The position numbers and the translations under genes were made by a program. From Eubacteriales bacterium (GTDB taxonomy: Bacteria > Bacillota > Clostridia > Christensenellales > CAG-138), in assembly GCA_021373115.1 (NCBI GenBank), contig JAJFTI010000037.1, positions 1 through 33,907 of the forward strand: a DNA stretch of 33,907 nt, given 5' to 3'. The notes under the pieces were generated by a model. The model ran no database searches. It was not told the origin of the DNA and saw only the letters and a program-made list of their open reading frames with translations. The stretch's first letter is position 1; the number at the start of each line of letters is the position of its first letter. This document shows, piece by piece, positions 14,090 through 22,662 of this stretch.

Positions 14090-15314
14090 CGCATCTGAAC
14101 CGGAATACAAGCGGCTTGCGCCGGCAAAACCGCAGCTCTGGCTGCTGCTTGGCGCAATTCTCATTGGCGTGGCCTGCGAACTCTGGATGGAGCAGAATTA
14201 CTATTTTCTGTATTCCATCTTCTGGCTTGTTGCGCTGGCGGTATTCGTTGCGCTGAACTTCCAGCGTGTAATCGCCAACAAAACGGTGCTCGCGCTGATT
14301 TTGCCGACGCTTGTGCTCTGCGGAATCCTGATGTTCGACTACATGAACTATGAATTACTGGATTTTACGATGCTCGCCATTCCCGCGCTGATGATGACGA
14401 TTGGCGTGTTCACCACGCAGGAAATTTCCTACAAACGCGAAGGAAAAGCGGTTCTCGGTGTGCTGCGTGGCGCGTTCGTAAAACCCTTTTCGGCCATCGG
14501 CGCGTACTTTAAGGCGTATGCGGGTGTATTTCGAACCAAGGAGCACGGGAGTGCACGGCATGGCTGGCTGGGGGTGGCCGTCGGTTTGCCGCTCATGGCA
14601 ATCGTGCTGGCGCTGCTGGCCAGCGCGGACGCCGGAACGGCAAAACTGCTGGGAGGCCTGTTTGACCGGTTCAATATCTGGGAATGGTTCTGGCGGATCA
14701 TCGTCGTATTTGCGGCGAGCATGCTTTTCTATTCGCTGTTTTATAACCTAACCTGGGGCAAGCGGGACGCGGATCTGACTCCGGTTTCGCAGAGCTGGAA
14801 GTTCGCGGGGCCGGGCGTGGTGATTGGAATGCTGCTGCTGGCCTACGCGCTGTTTACCTACGTGCAGTTTGGCTATCTCTTTGGCGGCGTGTTGCCGGTT
14901 GATCTAACCTTTAGCGAGTACGCGCGGGAGGGCTTTGGCCAGTTCCTTGCGGTTACGATCATCAACTTCACCGTGCTGGGCATCAGCCTGGCGAAAAGCG
15001 AGCCAAAGCGCGCGATTCGCGTGTTCCAGGCGCTGCTGCTTGCCGCAAGCCTGATTGTGCTCACCTCCGCCTGCTGGCGGATGCTGCTCTATGTTGGCGC
15101 GTACGGGCTGACGATCCGCCGTGTGCTGCCGCTCTGGCTGATGGCGTACTTCGTATTTCTCGCGGTCGTCGGAGGAGTGCGCATCTTTCGCGAGCGGACG
15201 CCGTTTCTGCGCATCGGTGCGTTTGCGTTGGCCTACTGGTACGCGGCGTTCCTTTGCGTGGATTGGAATACGCTGATGCATGTGTTCAACGCATCCCGCG
15301 GGTTCGCCGGATAA
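14064..15314 (+). CDS. DUF4173-like multi-pass membrane protein
   Basis: About 416 residues with roughly ten to eleven transmembrane helices. The segment SEYAREGFGQFLAVTIINFTV is characteristic of DUF4173 proteins, and LVASADAGTAKLLGG-like loops agree with it. The function is unknown. Start choice: the ATG at 14055 touches the GGAG, whereas the ATG at 14064 lies nine bases from AAGGAG, so 14064 is used. It overlaps the XRE gene by 26 bases and ends just before a terminator. DUF2975, XRE and DUF4173 genes often travel together, so the three probably act as one membrane response unit. Confidence 0.82.
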   Translation: MESNPTLNNASEPEYKRLAPAKPQLWLLLGAILIGVACELWMEQNYYFLYSIFWLVALAVFVALNFQRVIANKTVLALILPTLVLCGILMFDYMNYELLDFTMLAIPALMMTIGVFTTQEISYKREGKAVLGVLRGAFVKPFSAIGAYFKAYAGVFRTKEHGSARHGWLGVAVGLPLMAIVLALLASADAGTAKLLGGLFDRFNIWEWFWRIIVVFAASMLFYSLFYNLTWGKRDADLTPVSQSWKFAGPGVVIGMLLLAYALFTYVQFGYLFGGVLPVDLTFSEYAREGFGQFLAVTIINFTVLGISLAKSEPKRAIRVFQALLLAASLIVLTSACWRMLLYVGAYGLTIRRVLPLWLMAYFVFLAVVGGVRIFRERTPFLRIGAFALAYWYAAFLCVDWNTLMHVFNASRGFAG

Positions 15315-15334
15315 CCGAACCAAAACGAACAGCG

Positions 15335-15370
15335 AAAAAGCGGCGTCGTGTTAAGCGGCGTCGCTTTTTT
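15335..15370 (+). terminator. Rho-independent terminator of the DUF2975 operon
   Basis: AAAAAGCG (15335-15342) pairs with CGCTTTTT (15362-15369). A G-U pair and an inner CGTCG/CGGCG stem continue it to a 7-base loop, and the T run continues to 15370. The segment also contains a direct GCGGCGTCG repeat. Confidence 0.88.
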
Positions 15371-15401
15371 ATGGAGAACCGGGCCTATTTCGAAAAAACG
15401 G

Positions 15402-15430
15402 TTGAATTCCGGTTGCAGCTGGCATACAAT
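15402..15430 (+). promoter_or_regulatory. Promoter of the TetR/beta-propeller operon
   Basis: TTGAAT (15402-15407), a 17-bp spacer and TACAAT (15425-15430). Immediately downstream, AAACTC (15431-15436) and GAGTTT (15458-15463) form an inverted pair flanking the leader; it is a possible TetR operator but widely spaced. Confidence 0.65.
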
Positions 15431-15465
15431 AAACTCATAATACGAAATTAGTTTACGGAGTTTAT

Positions 15466-16023
15466 ATGACGAACGAAGCGGAGCTTTACAACGAAACACT
15501 GAAGCTCTATTGGGAGCAGGGACTCAAATTTACGATGGACGATCTTTCCGACCGGCTCGCCATCAGCAAGAAGACGCTCTACGAGATGGTGCGCTCGAAG
15601 GAGGAGCTCGTTACGCGGATGATTGAGCGGTACTTTGAGCTGCTCGCGGTTGAACAGGACGCGATTCACCGTGATAGTTCGCTTTCCAGTCTGGAAAAAC
15701 TGAAGCGTCTGCTCTCGGCCATCCCCGCCTTTCCAATTAAGTCCTATCATCTTAAGGAACTGCGAACAACCTACCCGAACGCGTTTTTCATACTGAACGA
15801 ACGGCTCAGCCGGGGCTGGGAACGTACGTTTTCGGTGATTGACCGGTGCAAGGCGGAAGGCGTGATCGGCGAAGTAGACAACGAGCTTTTCAGCAGGGTA
15901 TTTGCCGCGTCGGTCGAGCGGTTTTTGGAGGAAGAAGAGATCGACTCGGAGTACTCGTTTAAACAAAAGCTGGAACAACTGGTTCAAATGCTGTTGTTCG
16001 GAATTTGCAGGAAGGGGTTCTAA
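15466..16023 (+). CDS. TetR/AcrR family transcriptional regulator
   Basis: 185 residues. The N-terminal HTH spans about residues 20-52 and includes FTMDDLSDRLAISKKTLYEMVRSKEE, where SKKTLYEMV is the recognition helix. The rest is a helical ligand/dimerisation domain with no recognised ligand. ACGGAG lies ahead of the ATG. The next gene starts two bases after the stop, so the two are co-translated, and the regulator most likely controls the beta-propeller protein and itself. Confidence 0.92.
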   Translation: MTNEAELYNETLKLYWEQGLKFTMDDLSDRLAISKKTLYEMVRSKEELVTRMIERYFELLAVEQDAIHRDSSLSSLEKLKRLLSAIPAFPIKSYHLKELRTTYPNAFFILNERLSRGWERTFSVIDRCKAEGVIGEVDNELFSRVFAASVERFLEEEEIDSEYSFKQKLEQLVQMLLFGICRKGF

Positions 16024-16025
16024 TT

Positions 16026-18665
16026 ATGAAACCAACCAAGAATCCTCCGTCCGGCGCCGCCGGAGACATCCTCGCATACCCCGGAAAGAAGAAGAAGCAC
16101 ATTGGGTTATTTGTGTTTCTGGCGATCCTTGTTCTATTGGCGGCGGTGGCAGTCGTCTACTTTGTCCCCTTTGGGAAGTGCAATTTTTCGCCCGCGCCGA
16201 CAACCCTCACGACGCCGGAAGGCAGCTTCGTTTACTTTCTGCCGCTCGATTCCGAGAGTCCGTGGGCGAAGTTCCGGGCCAACGACCTGCAAAACGGCAG
16301 GACGCCTGTCGTACCCAAAGAGAACGACAAGCAGCCATGGGTTTACCAGACGGACAGGGGCATTTTCTCCTCGCCGGTCATCGATGGAAACGGCAACTGC
16401 TACATCGGCTCGGCGGACACAAACTTCTACTGCTTTCATCCGGATGGCTCAATCAAGTGGTCGTATCAGACCGGCGAAATCATCGACTCCTCCGCACTGC
16501 TGGATAACAAGGGCCGCGTGATTGTTGCCTCCGGCGACGCGAACACCTATTGCTTCAACCGCGAAACCGGCGAACTGCTCTGGAAGTTCACCGCGGATAC
16601 GGCGGAGCAGCTCATGGAGAAATACGGCATCAAGACCTGGAACGTGAACTGGTTTGAGGGTAACGTCGGTATGCTGCCGGACGGAACGCTGCTCGTGCCG
16701 AACGACAATTGTCTCGTCTACTGTCTCGACCCGGACACCGGCGCGGCGAAATCTGTCTTTACGGCGAACGACCTGATCTGGTCGCTGCCCGCCGTCAACA
16801 CCAAGACGGGAAATATCTTCTTTGCCACCTGCCACCAGCTGCTGCAGAACGTATTCAGCTACAATGTTGACGGAACGAAACGCTGGATACGCGGCGACTT
16901 TTTAGGCACGGTGGCCGCGACCACCATGCTGACAAACGATTCGGAAAACGGCGCGGTGCTCGTCGGCGGGTTCGACGGGTATCTGCGCGCCATGGCGCAG
17001 GACAGCGGAAAGCAGCTCTGGGCATTCGGCACGAACGATCATATCTACGCCAGCCCCGCGCAGCTCTCGGACGGCACCATCCTGCAGGCGAGCACGGACG
17101 GAACGCTCTACGCGATTGACCCGAACACCGGCAAGGCGATTTGGGAGTTCGATACACTCGAACCCATCCGCTCGTCGCCGGCGGTGGATGGCAACGACAA
17201 CGTATACTTCGGCAACGGCGAAGGCAAGCTCTACTGTATCAATCCCGATGGAACGCTGCGCTGGAGCTATCGGTGCATTCAGGCGAACCGGAACGATCTC
17301 AACGGTTCCCCCGCGCTGGGAAACGACGGCATATATATTGCCGGCGAGAGCGGCGAGGTATTCTTCGTTCCGTACGACTACCCGCTGACCGCGGCCGGCA
17401 AACAGGACCCCCGCAGCTTTACGGGTGGGGAGGATATGCCGAGCGACGGCGCGGATCTCGTGTTTACCACGTCTTTTGGCGCGCTGGAGCAGACGCCGGA
17501 GGCAAGTATTGCCGCAAACGACCCGATCACGCTCTCGCTGATGGTGCGCAAAGACGGGGACAACGTTCTCTCTGCGCTGGTGCGCAACTCCGTACTGGTA
17601 ACGGTGCCCGGCAACGAGGGGTACCGCGTGGAGGTTGGCGCGACGAATAAGTTCGTCAATATTATTCCGAAGGAATATTGGGCGCCGGACGCGGATGGAA
17701 ACATCACCGTTACGGTGACGGCCGATTATAAGACAAACCTAAGCCGCTTTGGCCTCAAATTTTTCGGCGGAACCAGGGCGGGTACGATCAAAAAGAGCTT
17801 CACCTTCCAGATTGTCGAAGGATCGGGCGCGAAAAATCCGTTTGTCACGGCGCAGGACGGTGCGCAGAGCGTGATCGAACTTTCACGGCTTTCCATGCCG
17901 ACGCCGTCCATGCTGCCCTCGTATAACCAGATTGGATTCGACTCGCTGCACTACATAGGCGGCGTGCTTTACCGCAATGCAAACGGGCAGGCGGTCGTCT
18001 GGGTCATTGAGGGCAGGCAGAACGAGAATGGGGATGTGTCGATCAATCCGGATGTCAAGACGCGTTATCCTCTGCTGATGGATTACAAGGACGGACTCGT
18101 AACGTTTTCGAACTACAGCGGGTTTAAAATCAACTTTATCGGCACCTGGGATATGCCGTTTGCGTCCTACCGGATCAATACCGCGCTGAACGCAAACGGG
18201 GAGTTTGACCAGCCTGCGACGATTACGGCGGTTGCCAACTGTGACGAGATCGCTTATTACGGGCCGGGGCTAAAATTGACGGGCATGAGCGAGTTCAGGA
18301 CCGGGCAAATGTTCGCGCGCGGCGCCTGCAACATCTCCGCCCGGGAGAACACGACGATGCCGGATGGTGTGGGAACCGTTGAAGTCAAGTTGGGCAAAGA
18401 CGCCGTAACCGCCATGTTTACGGGCAGTGCGATCCGCGCGGACGAGCACGTTGTCAGCATTCTGCCGACGGACAAGGATGGACTCCCGCTCTCGCTCTAC
18501 TACACGAAAAACACCGCGGTGGAAGCGAACGACGACGGGACGGTGCGCTCCGTTACGGTTTCGTTTGATAAGGGTGAGGACGTATCGGCTGCGGCGCGGG
18601 CGTATGTTCTTGTGGATACCTATCCGGTGTTTGTAGAAACGAAATTATCGCCTGCGATGAAGTAA
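16026..18665 (+). CDS. Membrane-anchored PQQ/BamB-like beta-propeller protein
   Basis: 879 residues. A short basic cytoplasmic segment with KKKKH (21-25) precedes one membrane helix (about 26-48), leaving the rest extracytoplasmic. Residues about 110-455 contain eight PQQ-like repeats of the form G-x-x-Y-x-G-(8-10)-YCxxPDGxxxWxY, for example NCYIGSADTNFYCFHPDG and GTLYAIDPNTGKAIWEF. This is a complete eight-bladed propeller. Catalytic PQQ dehydrogenase features were not noticed, so a scaffold or ligand-binding role is more likely. The C-terminal 420 residues are beta-rich and unrecognised. The ATG at 16026 follows AGGAAGGGG by eight bases. It is coupled to the TetR gene. Confidence 0.88.
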   Translation: MKPTKNPPSGAAGDILAYPGKKKKHIGLFVFLAILVLLAAVAVVYFVPFGKCNFSPAPTTLTTPEGSFVYFLPLDSESPWAKFRANDLQNGRTPVVPKENDKQPWVYQTDRGIFSSPVIDGNGNCYIGSADTNFYCFHPDGSIKWSYQTGEIIDSSALLDNKGRVIVASGDANTYCFNRETGELLWKFTADTAEQLMEKYGIKTWNVNWFEGNVGMLPDGTLLVPNDNCLVYCLDPDTGAAKSVFTANDLIWSLPAVNTKTGNIFFATCHQLLQNVFSYNVDGTKRWIRGDFLGTVAATTMLTNDSENGAVLVGGFDGYLRAMAQDSGKQLWAFGTNDHIYASPAQLSDGTILQASTDGTLYAIDPNTGKAIWEFDTLEPIRSSPAVDGNDNVYFGNGEGKLYCINPDGTLRWSYRCIQANRNDLNGSPALGNDGIYIAGESGEVFFVPYDYPLTAAGKQDPRSFTGGEDMPSDGADLVFTTSFGALEQTPEASIAANDPITLSLMVRKDGDNVLSALVRNSVLVTVPGNEGYRVEVGATNKFVNIIPKEYWAPDADGNITVTVTADYKTNLSRFGLKFFGGTRAGTIKKSFTFQIVEGSGAKNPFVTAQDGAQSVIELSRLSMPTPSMLPSYNQIGFDSLHYIGGVLYRNANGQAVVWVIEGRQNENGDVSINPDVKTRYPLLMDYKDGLVTFSNYSGFKINFIGTWDMPFASYRINTALNANGEFDQPATITAVANCDEIAYYGPGLKLTGMSEFRTGQMFARGACNISARENTTMPDGVGTVEVKLGKDAVTAMFTGSAIRADEHVVSILPTDKDGLPLSLYYTKNTAVEANDDGTVRSVTVSFDKGEDVSAAARAYVLVDTYPVFVETKLSPAMK

Positions 18666-18729
18666 ACCGGCCTGTCGTTGCAGAACGCATGAAACGCGCG
18701 CCTGCAAGAAAAATCCATAAAACCGCATA

Positions 18730-18772
18730 AAAGCACCCCCGATGTGTCTTGCGTACACTTCGGGGGTGCTTT
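18730..18772. terminator. Bidirectional terminator between the beta-propeller and FGGY kinase genes
   Basis: A 13-bp perfect stem (18730-18742 with 18760-18772, AAAGCACCCCCGA arms) with a further GTGT/ACAC pair set inside. The A and T ends of the stem serve both convergent genes. It lies 10 bases from the kinase stop. Confidence 0.88.
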
Positions 18773-18781
18773 CGGTTGATT

Positions 18782-20236
18782 TTACGCGTAATATTGCGCC
18801 ATTTGCGCCCATTGGCGCGAGTAGCGGTCGAATTTTTCCGCAAAATACTTCGTGCGCTCCGGATCCGGTTCAAGGGTAGCTGCGTGCTGCACCATTGCGT
18901 TTGTCGCGGCGTGATAGTCCGGATATGCCCCCGCGCCGCAGGCGGCGATCACGGCGGCGCCTAGCGCGCAAGCGTCCGGCTCGCGCAGGAGTTCGACACG
19001 GATATTGGCAATATCGCAGATCAGCCGCGTCCAGAGCGGGCTTTTTGCCGCGCCGCCAAGCACCTTAAGCGCGTGGATAGAGCATCCGTTCTGTGAAAAA
19101 TCGATTAGGGTGCGCCGGACACCGAACGCTACGCCTTCCATGATAGCGCGGGCATAGTCGTAGCGGTCGTGCTCCAGCGTGGAACCGGTAAACGCCGCGC
19201 GCGCGTCTGGATTCCAAATGGGATAAGCCGCGCCGAGCGGATATGGATAGTAGAAAAGGTCGCCCGGTTCACGCCGCGCCGCTTCGTCGTCGATTACGGC
19301 ATAATCGGTTTCCGGCAGGAATTTATTCCGGTACCATTCCAGAGAAACGCCGCTGCCGGAGAGCGAGGCGATTGCGCCAAAGAGGCCGGGCACAGGGTGA
19401 ATTGAAGGTGCAATGAAGGATGGTGTAAACAGAGGCTGTGTTCCGAGACCCAGCACAACCCAGGTTGTCCCGGCGGAGAGGAGCATGTCCCCCGCCTGAA
19501 TCGCCGCGGCGCCGATGGAAGCACAATACTGATCGTGCGCGCCGCTATAAACGGGGATACCTTCCGCAAGCCCGGTTGCCTGCGCCGCCGCGCGCGAAAG
19601 CCCGCCCACGAGCGCACCGGTCGGTTCGATTTCCGGCAGCTGCATCGGGCTTAGGTTCAGCGCTTCGAGCATGCGCGCATCCCAGTTCGCGGTGCGGATA
19701 TTCAGCAGCTGGCGAATTGCCGCGTTGGTCGGATCGATAATCGCGCGTCCCGTCAGAAACTGGTTGACGATTTCAATTGTGGAAAGATAGCGGATACCCG
19801 GCTGTTCCAGCCCTGTGCGCTTCAGGTAAAGAATTTTTGCCGCATCCAGGGAGGGAAAGATACGCCAGCCGCACATATGGTAAACATAGTCGTTGCCAAG
19901 ACGCGCCTCCAACTCGGCGGCTTCCGCACCGGCACGCGTGTCCATCCAGGTAATTGCGTTGCCGACAGGCGCCCCGTCCTGCCCGGTCATCACCATACTC
20001 GCCCCCTGCGAGGAGACGGAAATGCCGGATACGGAGATTTTTTCGTTTCCGGCCATGGCTTCGCGGATGCTGGATATGCTTGCGGCAATCCAATCGTTTG
20101 CGTCCTGTTCCACGCGGGCGCCATTCGTGATCAGCTTGTAACCTTGGTATCCCTTGCCTGCGACGGCGCCTGTTGCGCAGTCAACAAGCAGTGCCTTGGT
20201 ACCGGTTGTGCCGATATCCAGACCGATGACATACAT
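18782..20236 (-). CDS. FGGY-family carbohydrate kinase
   Basis: 484 residues, normal for the family. The N-terminal phosphate-binding loop reads GLDIGTTGTKALLVD (residues 5-19). A sugar-binding region contains SSQGASMV and TWMDTRAG (about 90-110), a central GAHDQYCASIGAAA precedes the second domain, and the ATP site includes LSAGTTWVVLG and VLGGAAKSPLW. FGGY enzymes phosphorylate ketoses or polyols such as xylulose, ribulose, fuculose or erythritol. The exact sugar cannot be read from sequence; xylulokinase-like is the closest feel. The ATG at 20236 is preceded by GGGAGG with a 6-base gap, whereas the upstream in-frame ATG at 20266 has no ribosome site. Last gene of the leftward catabolic operon. 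Confidence 0.93.
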   Translation of the reverse strand: MYVIGLDIGTTGTKALLVDCATGAVAGKGYQGYKLITNGARVEQDANDWIAASISSIREAMAGNEKISVSGISVSSQGASMVMTGQDGAPVGNAITWMDTRAGAEAAELEARLGNDYVYHMCGWRIFPSLDAAKILYLKRTGLEQPGIRYLSTIEIVNQFLTGRAIIDPTNAAIRQLLNIRTANWDARMLEALNLSPMQLPEIEPTGALVGGLSRAAAQATGLAEGIPVYSGAHDQYCASIGAAAIQAGDMLLSAGTTWVVLGLGTQPLFTPSFIAPSIHPVPGLFGAIASLSGSGVSLEWYRNKFLPETDYAVIDDEAARREPGDLFYYPYPLGAAYPIWNPDARAAFTGSTLEHDRYDYARAIMEGVAFGVRRTLIDFSQNGCSIHALKVLGGAAKSPLWTRLICDIANIRVELLREPDACALGAAVIAACGAGAYPDYHAATNAMVQHAATLEPDPERTKYFAEKFDRYSRQWAQMAQYYA

Positions 20237-20265
20237 AGGCTGCCCTCCCTTTTGAATTGCTTTCA

Positions 20266-21288
20266 TCAGCGACTGTTTTCGTAAAGCGAGGCTGCTTCCG
20301 CGCCGGAAGCAACTCCGAGTGTTACGGTATACCGGAGGCTTTCATACGCGCCGAGAATTGGAACGGACTGTGTGCCGAGGTCGGTCTGCCGGTTGTTCGC
20401 GGGGCAATTGGCCGGTTCAACGGCGAGCACGTAGTCGTGCGACTTGAGGCATTTCCATTCCACGAGATATGGAAGCAATTGCGTATCGTAGCGCAGATAG
20501 GCCGCTATATTTCGTTTTGGGTGAAACAGTCCCGTCCTGGTTTCGCCGGAATGCAGCGGGCGATGCAGGAACGTCTGCTGCGCGGCTCCGTCAACGGGGG
20601 CATGCATGCTGCAATACGAAGGGTCGCCCACGCTGCTGTACTCGATTGTGTCTGCGCGCGGGCCGAAAAAACGGCTTTCAGCGTCCAGAAGCGGATAGCC
20701 GAAATTAAAATGATAAAGAAGGAATACCGGCTCAGGCGCGTCGGTCAGGTTCGTTACCGTGTCGGTGATTTCAATTTCGGTTGAGAACAGTGCTGTTCGA
20801 ATCTGACGGTGCAGTTCGAGCGTTCGCCCGTAAAGGCGGCTTTCCCACATGCGGCCGGAGACGCTGAGCACATAATCTTCCCCGTCCCAGAACGTGTCCA
20901 TTGAAAGCGCATCCGCCGCGGCGTACCCAATACGTCCGTGAATTGGCTGCGGATCGAGCGGATCGCCCGTGTCGGCGCCGCCTGCATTGCCAAGGCCGCA
21001 GGTTGCAAGCATGCCGCCCGACCAGTAGTGGAAGAACTCGCTTGCTTCCGGCAGGAAGCGGCTGTTTGCCGAGAGTCCGTTTTTAGAATGAAAGGCAAGA
21101 TTCACCCCCTGAAACGAGCAATCGTACAGGTCGAGGCATTTATCCGGCTGAATGGAAAAAGACAAACCCGCCGCGTTCCAAACGTGGATCAGGCGGCTGC
21201 CGCCCCCGTTGCCGCCTTCGATTCGTTCGAGCCGGACGCCGGCGAGCTGATCGATGTTTCCAAGCTGTTTGAGCAAGCCGCTGTTCAT
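20266..21288 (-). CDS. DUF4432 aldose 1-epimerase-like protein
   Basis: 340 residues, galactose-mutarotase-like fold. Diagnostic features of DUF4432 are visible: GLSFSIQPDKCLDLYDCSFQG (residues 41-61), GMLATCGLGNAGG (92-104), PIHGRIGYAAA (115-125) and YHFNFGYPLLD in the core. Family members are presumed to bind and possibly interconvert sugar anomers, and most are uncharacterised. The ATG overlaps the stop of the amidohydrolase upstream (4-base ATGA-type overlap), and its own TGA overlaps an ATG of the kinase frame, so translation is coupled in series. A mutarotase supplying the right anomer to the isomerase or dehydrogenase of this locus is a sensible inference. Confidence 0.88.
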   Translation of the reverse strand: MNSGLLKQLGNIDQLAGVRLERIEGGNGGGSRLIHVWNAAGLSFSIQPDKCLDLYDCSFQGVNLAFHSKNGLSANSRFLPEASEFFHYWSGGMLATCGLGNAGGADTGDPLDPQPIHGRIGYAAADALSMDTFWDGEDYVLSVSGRMWESRLYGRTLELHRQIRTALFSTEIEITDTVTNLTDAPEPVFLLYHFNFGYPLLDAESRFFGPRADTIEYSSVGDPSYCSMHAPVDGAAQQTFLHRPLHSGETRTGLFHPKRNIAAYLRYDTQLLPYLVEWKCLKSHDYVLAVEPANCPANNRQTDLGTQSVPILGAYESLRYTVTLGVASGAEAASLYENSR

Positions 21289-22316
21289 ACGCGCTCACCG
21301 CCTTTCGTATAATCGAAATAAACGCTTTTTGCATTTTCGAAAAAGACCGCCTGCCGTACCGTTTCCTGCCCGCCAATCACATTCAGGATGGTATTCAGCT
21401 GTTCATAGACAAAGAATGTATAGTTCGGTTCGTCCTCGGGATGCGTATGCCTGTTCCAGCTGAAGTTTTCGCGGCAGAGGTTGTGATAGGTGCCGCCGCT
21501 CCATTCCCGCTTGCCGTGCCAGAGCAAAATTGGAAAATCGGTGCCGAAAAGAATGCGGTGGTAATCGAGCGAAGCGAACGCAAGCCGGTAAACCGCGGGA
21601 TTGAGCACCGCGGCGGTGTCGAACCAGACGCGGTGAATATCCGTTCCAAAGGATTCCAGCGCGGTTTCAAAATATTCTACGTTAAAACAACGCCCGAAGT
21701 GCGCGATTACGAGTTTAATGTTCGGATAAGAATCCAGAATTTCACGCACCTCCTTTACATTCTCCGGCGCAGGCAGTCGGCCCGCGCGCGGCAGGTGCAT
21801 GAGTACCGGCGCGTGTAGACGGTTGGCCAGGGCGAACTGTTCGCGCGGCATGAAGTCGAAAATGCTGACTTCCGCGCCTTTGACTGCGCTTGCCATATAG
21901 GGATATGGTTTGAACCCGGAAAAATTCCCCTGCGCAAAGGTTTTTTCAATTTCGGAAATGCTGAATTCGGGACGAACCGTCATCAACCCGCGAACATGCG
22001 GCAACCGGGCAATCTCGGCTACATAACGATTGTTTTCAACCGTATCCGCATCCCGCAGCGGCCAGGGCAGCACAATTTGGTGAACATCCGTATCGGGAAA
22101 GAGCGTTTGGTAATAGACGCGGGAATCCTCATAACTCATCAAAAGCCCGCATTCCAGTGCCCAGTCCCCCGCAATGGCTTCCGGGGAAACGTTCGTTACG
22201 TGTTCCGGTAGATTATAGTGCGCATGGGCGTCGATAAGGACCGGCGGTATACGCTCTTTGAGGTGTTCCGCGTAAAACGCTTCGTCCAGCGGAGTTCTGT
22301 GAAAATAGGCGTACAT
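21285..22316 (-). CDS. Amidohydrolase-2 family metal-dependent hydrolase (possible sugar lactonase)
   Basis: 343 residues, TIM-barrel amidohydrolase of the PF04909 type. Metal/catalytic signatures in order: DAHAH (His31, His33) at strand 1, FKPYP (Lys136), LMHLP (His174), IAHFGR (His206) and FGTDFP (Asp260). Relatives include L-fuconolactone and other sugar lactonases as well as decarboxylases. Together with the sugar dehydrogenase of the facing operon, lactone hydrolysis is attractive but unproven. First gene of the leftward operon, about 85 bp from a strong promoter, with a GTGCAT-type repeat in its leader. The annotated ATG lacks a strong ribosome site (AAAGGCATGGTAAACC). Confidence 0.88.
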   Translation of the reverse strand: MYAYFHRTPLDEAFYAEHLKERIPPVLIDAHAHYNLPEHVTNVSPEAIAGDWALECGLLMSYEDSRVYYQTLFPDTDVHQIVLPWPLRDADTVENNRYVAEIARLPHVRGLMTVRPEFSISEIEKTFAQGNFSGFKPYPYMASAVKGAEVSIFDFMPREQFALANRLHAPVLMHLPRAGRLPAPENVKEVREILDSYPNIKLVIAHFGRCFNVEYFETALESFGTDIHRVWFDTAAVLNPAVYRLAFASLDYHRILFGTDFPILLWHGKREWSGGTYHNLCRENFSWNRHTHPEDEPNYTFFVYEQLNTILNVIGGQETVRQAVFFENAKSVYFDYTKGGERV

Positions 22317-22342
22317 GGTTTACCATGCCTTTCTGTTCTGCG

Positions 22343-22376
22343 AACAATTGAAAAAAGTGCATAAAGTGCATGTTTG
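22343..22376. repeat. 34-bp direct repeat, copy A (operator candidate)
   Basis: Starts AACAATT, has an A run, then GTGCAT twice at 9-bp spacing (22357 and 22366), ending GTTTG. 28 of 34 positions match copy B at 22521-22554 in the same orientation. It lies in the leader of the leftward operon, 25-58 bp downstream of its -10 box. Confidence 0.8.
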
Positions 22377-22400
22377 TCTTGGATTTTCTGCTTGTTTCTT

Positions 22401-22429
22401 ATTGTACGTGCCCGAAATTCGGATGTCAA
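22401..22429 (-). promoter_or_regulatory. Promoter of the leftward sugar operon
   Basis: On the minus strand, a perfect TTGACA (22429-22424), 17-bp spacer and TACAAT (22406-22401). It is divergent from the regulator promoter, with only 25 bp between the two -35 boxes. Confidence 0.85.
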
Positions 22430-22454
22430 CATGCTATTTTCCGTAAATTGGCTG

Positions 22455-22483
22455 TTGACAGCGCTTTTTTAGGTGCATATAAT
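22455..22483 (+). promoter_or_regulatory. Consensus promoter of the regulator gene and rightward operon
   Basis: A perfect TTGACA (22455-22460), 17-bp spacer and perfect TATAAT (22478-22483), the best promoter in the window. The -10 is flanked by GTGCAT at 22473-22478 and 22486-22491, so a protein on these motifs would block it directly. Confidence 0.92.
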
Positions 22484-22491
22484 GGGTGCAT
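22473..22491. promoter_or_regulatory. GTGCAT pair straddling the -10 box
   Basis: Two GTGCAT hexamers 13 bp apart on either side of TATAAT. The same hexamer occurs in both 34-bp repeats nearby, giving six copies (one GTGCAC) within 200 bp. Probable operator of the locus; the adjacent LacI-type protein is the likely but unproven binder. Confidence 0.6.
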
Positions 22492-22520
22492 CAGGAAACA
22501 CTTTATGAATATTCTTTTTA

Positions 22521-22554
22521 AACAATTACAAAAAGTGCACGTGGTGCATGTTTG
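22521..22554. repeat. 34-bp direct repeat, copy B (operator candidate)
   Basis: Second copy of the 22343-22376 repeat with GTGCAC (22535-22540) and GTGCAT (22544-22549) at the same 9-bp spacing and the same AACAATT and GTTTG ends. It lies in the untranslated leader of the regulator gene, 38-71 bp past the -10 box. Confidence 0.8.
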
Positions 22555-22662
22555 ACCAGCCGAAAGCGAACGAACCGATCGAGTGATTACCAGCGCCGCA
22601 TAGAAGCCGGCACGTCTAGAGGTAGAATGAAAACACTAAAATCAATCGAGGGACGGCGAAAG

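Noticed and set aside
16005..16025. Earlier start for the PQQ-like protein inside the TetR gene
   Set aside because: The ATG at 16026 has AGGAAGGGG at eight bases; the upstream start would overlap the TetR gene without its own ribosome site.
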